DNA of 64,000 nt from Natronoarchaeum mannanilyticum (GTDB taxonomy: Archaea; Halobacteriota; Halobacteria; Halobacteriales; Natronoarchaeaceae), in the NCBI RefSeq assembly GCF_039522665.1, contig NZ_BAAADV010000001.1:1135226-1199225 (forward strand). Reading direction: 5' to 3'. The notes under the pieces were generated by a model. The model had not been told where the DNA came from. It saw only the letters and a list, made by a program, of their open reading frames with translations, and searched no databases. The translations under genes were made by a program, and so were the position numbers. Positions 61,946 to 64,000 of the stretch are shown here, in pieces (the first letter of the stretch is position 1; every line of letters begins with the position of its first letter).

Positions 61946-62665
61946 ATGCGCAGACAGATCGCCCTCGTCGCGGTCGTCGCCCTCGTCGCCCTGGCGGGCT
62001 GTGGGGGCGTCCTGACCGACGGCGGCGCAACCGACAGCCCGGACGACGGCTCGGCGAACGAATCGGAACCCGACCAGGCGCCGACGCTCGAGTCAGTCGC
62101 GTACCCCGACGGGTACGATCGAGACGGAATTAGCAACGCCAGCCGCGCGCTCTCGACCCACGACGCGGCGATCTCCGAAGCCGCGGGGTACGAGCTCTCG
62201 GCGACGATGCGCGTCGACTCGGGCGACGAGACTCAGGAGCTGGTGATGACCTCGACGGTCGACAACGAGGCCGGCACCGAGTTCTCGACGCTCGAACTCT
62301 CGGGCTCGGTGGCGGTGTACCGCGCCGCGGACGGCTCGACGTACACGCGCATCGACGACGGCTCGAACGTCCAGTACGAGTCGAGCCAGCCCGACAGCTA
62401 CGCCCGACTGACGATGTCGCAGTTCGAGAGCTCCATCGCGGACGCCAACCTGAGCGCCACGTCGGTATCGCGGGAGGGATCGACGACGCTGATCACGTAC
62501 TCCGGCGACGCCGGAATCGAACTGGTCGTCGACACCGAGGGCCGGATCCACTCGCTGACCATCGAAGAAGGCGACGTGCGAGCCGACTTCGCGTTCGACT
62601 ACGGATCGGTGACCGTCGAGGAGCCTGACTGGCTCGACAAGGCCAAAAACGAGACGGCCGCCTAG
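61946..62665 (+). CDS. Haloarchaeal lipoprotein
   Basis: 239 residues. Signal peptide with lipobox MRRQIALVAVVALVALAGCGG; the Cys after the hydrophobic run is the lipid site. The mature part is acidic, with a beta-rich domain (YELSATMRVDSGDETQELVMTSTVDNEAGTEF ... LITYSGDAGIELVVDTEGRIHSLTI). It resembles outer-membrane-lipoprotein-sorting-like folds, which bind lipids or proteins. Its stop shares a CTAG with the next convergent gene. Confidence 0.82.
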   Translation: MRRQIALVAVVALVALAGCGGVLTDGGATDSPDDGSANESEPDQAPTLESVAYPDGYDRDGISNASRALSTHDAAISEAAGYELSATMRVDSGDETQELVMTSTVDNEAGTEFSTLELSGSVAVYRAADGSTYTRIDDGSNVQYESSQPDSYARLTMSQFESSIADANLSATSVSREGSTTLITYSGDAGIELVVDTEGRIHSLTIEEGDVRADFAFDYGSVTVEEPDWLDKAKNETAA

Positions 62666-63048
62666 AGGTCGCGGTTGCTGTCGGCGGGGCCGTCGCCGCC
62701 GATCTCCCCGAGATCCCGCCCGGCGTTCGCCTCGCTTTTCCCACCGGCTTCGCCCGTCAGTTCGCCGTACACCGCCTCGCGGACGTCCTCGGCCGACTCG
62801 AACGTCTCGTCGGACAGCCGGTCGAACACGCTCCCGAGCGACTCGGTTTCGTTCGCGAGATCGATCTCCTCGTCGGCGTACGTCGCGGCCAGCTCCTCGC
62901 CCCTGACGGGGTACTTGTGCTCGGTGAAGTCCTGCTGGACCTGCTCGATGATGTTCTCGCTGTGCTCGGCCTGCTCGTGTTTTCGGCGCTTCGATGCCTC
63001 CTGAACCTTCTCCGGGTCGGGCTCCCCCGACGGATCGTTGCCTGACAT
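62662..63048 (-). CDS. DUF5789-like small protein
   Basis: 128 residues. Very acidic, with KYPVRGEELAATYADEEIDLANETESLGSVFDRLSDETFESAEDVREAVYGELTGEA, the usual DUF5789 core of haloarchaea. Role unknown. Convergent with the lipoprotein; both stop codons lie in one CTAG at 62662-62665. Confidence 0.8.
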   Translation of the reverse strand: MSGNDPSGEPDPEKVQEASKRRKHEQAEHSENIIEQVQQDFTEHKYPVRGEELAATYADEEIDLANETESLGSVFDRLSDETFESAEDVREAVYGELTGEAGGKSEANAGRDLGEIGGDGPADSNRDL

Positions 63049-63163
63049 CGTCTCCCCCGTCCGATGGTCCGCCGCGGACGCGGAAAACGGTGGTGCCGAG
63101 GTGTATCGGTCGCCGGACGGCGTGGCCCCGATGTCGTCTCTCCGCCGGAGTTCGGCGTCCGGC

Positions 63164-63706
63164 CTACTTCTCGACGTCCAGCAGTGCGACCCGCTCTAAC
63201 ACTACGTCGGCCAGCTCGGCATCCGTCGCCGCCAGTTCGGCCTCGGACACGTCGAAAAAGTCCCGCACCAGCGCCGCGTCGGCGTGCTCGACGCCGAGCG
63301 TCGAGCGCTCGTCGAGGTCGAGCGCTTCGCGGACCGCCGCGGCGGCGTCGGCTTCGCGCGCTTCGGTGCTAGCGTCCTCTGCCTCGCCGTCCTCGGCGTC
63401 AAGGCTATCGATCAGCACCGCGACGTCCTGCTCGCCCGCTTTGACGCCCATCGCCAGCGCGTCGTCGATCTGGCGGCGCCCCGCTGCGTACAGCAGGATC
63501 TCGACGCCTCGGTCGCGCGCGACGTTCTCGCCGCGCTCGATGGCGCGGTCCGCCAGCTCGATGGCGCGTTCGAGGTGCTCGCGCCCGATCAGGTAGCGCG
63601 CGTCGAACGCCTGTACGGTACAACCGTGCTCGTCGCCGATCGCCGCCAGCTCGGCGATCGCGGCGTCGACGTCTTCGATCGTCGCTCGCCCCTCCAAGAT
63701 GTGCAT
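63164..63706 (-). CDS. cgi121: KEOPS complex subunit Cgi121
   Basis: 180 residues. Cgi121 helps KEOPS bind tRNA for t6A37 formation by holding the tRNA 3' end. The family core is seen in QAFDARYLIGREHLERAIELADRAIERGENVARDRGVEILLYAAGRRQIDDALAMGVKAGEQDVAVLI. It includes a Glu/Ala-rich insertion before VREALDLDERSTLGVEHADAALVRDFFDVSEAEL. It starts 16 bases after the Hel308 gene stop on the same strand, a pairing seen in other haloarchaea. Confidence 0.92.
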   Translation of the reverse strand: MHILEGRATIEDVDAAIAELAAIGDEHGCTVQAFDARYLIGREHLERAIELADRAIERGENVARDRGVEILLYAAGRRQIDDALAMGVKAGEQDVAVLIDSLDAEDGEAEDASTEAREADAAAAVREALDLDERSTLGVEHADAALVRDFFDVSEAELAATDAELADVVLERVALLDVEK

Positions 63707-63722
63707 CAGTTATCGCCCTCCA

Positions 63723-64000
63723 TCAGAAGTCACCCAGGCTCGCCTGGTCGGCGTCCGCGCTCGCTTCGTCGCCCTCCTCGCCGTTCGACGCCGCGTCCCC
63801 TTCGTTTCCGCTGGAGCCGTCGGCCGCCGCGGCCTCTGCGCTCTTGTCGGCGTTCACGCCCTCTAGCGAGGGGTCCTGTCGACCGGCGTTCTCCAGGACC
63901 GTCTCGGCGGTCTTCCGGCGCCCGCGCAGCGCGCCGAGCACGACCGACTTGTCGGCCTCCCGGAGGTCGGCGCGATTCTCGATGCCGGCGTCGAACAGGC
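63723..64000 (-). CDS. hel308: Hel308 DNA helicase, C-terminal end only
   Basis: The last 91 codons of a longer gene that runs off the right edge. [48 protein letters not shown] matches the helix-hairpin-helix and hook domain of Hel308, a superfamily 2 helicase for stalled forks. An Asp/Glu/Ala-rich tail follows, ending QASLGDF, possibly a PCNA-binding peptide (Q-x-S-L-G-D-F). The motor domains lie outside. Confidence 0.85.
   Translation of the reverse strand, partial: LFDAGIENRADLREADKSVVLGALRGRRKTAETVLENAGRQDPSLEGVNADKSAEAAAADGSSGNEGDAASNGEEGDEASADADQASLGDF

Overview
The window is chromosomal DNA from a halophilic archaeon (class Halobacteria). The evidence is a GC-rich sequence, Asp/Glu-rich proteins, TATA boxes 25-35 bases before start codons that then have little or no leader, and archaeal machinery: TFB, MCM, Orc1/Cdc6, the small subunit of polymerase D, RFC, PurO, archaeal IleRS, Cgi121 and Hel308. 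The genus cannot be fixed from the sequence.

Layout. 0-5 kb: end of an RFC small-subunit gene, a large secreted protein of near-identical DUF7282 modules, and ribonuclease Z. 5-13 kb: a DUF460 protein, small enzymes, isoleucyl-tRNA synthetase followed by a detached copy of its own C-terminal tail, and a small protein ending in CGCGGH that resembles a candidate RiPP precursor. 13-18 kb: uracil-DNA glycosylase, a HIT protein, a SelA-like PLP enzyme, a MinD-like protein with a broken P-loop, an HTH protein and a TFB. 18-23 kb: mcm followed by five small genes ending in an intact MinD-like ATPase. 23-29 kb: a gene behind an iron-box-like palindrome, a sensory rhodopsin transducer homologue, dCTP deaminase, tRNA-Thr, NAD synthetase and tRNA-Gly with scars of its 3' end. 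29-36 kb: proline operon proCBA, Sua5, a Cas4-like protein and the biotin ECF transporter bioYMN.

38.9-48.1 kb is a replication-origin region. oapABC and orc1 diverge from a gene-poor stretch (41253-42521) holding two inverted 31-bp identical ORBs around an AT-rich core. Further matches to the same 22-position motif lie on both sides, out to the edges of the segment and even inside the DP1 gene. Signal peptidase, the DNA polymerase D small subunit and a small MscS-like channel follow orc1.

48-64 kb: a KaiC-like protein, aspartate kinase, tryptophanase, a phosphoesterase, PurO, an HNH gene beside tRNA-Gln, a GDT1/TMEM165 transporter behind a palindromic operator and a coupled small ORF, a split Tm-1-like pair, an orphan DNA methyltransferase, an OYE-like reductase, lipoproteins, the KEOPS subunit Cgi121 and the end of Hel308.

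Themes: DNA replication and repair genes recur (rfc, mcm, orc1, polD, UDG, hel308). Sua5 and Cgi121 belong to the same tRNA t6A pathway. Two palindromes of identical TTAG-N6-CTAA form lie over predicted promoters and suggest a DtxR/SirR-type metal regulon. No CRISPR array, complete insertion sequence, rRNA or prophage was seen.
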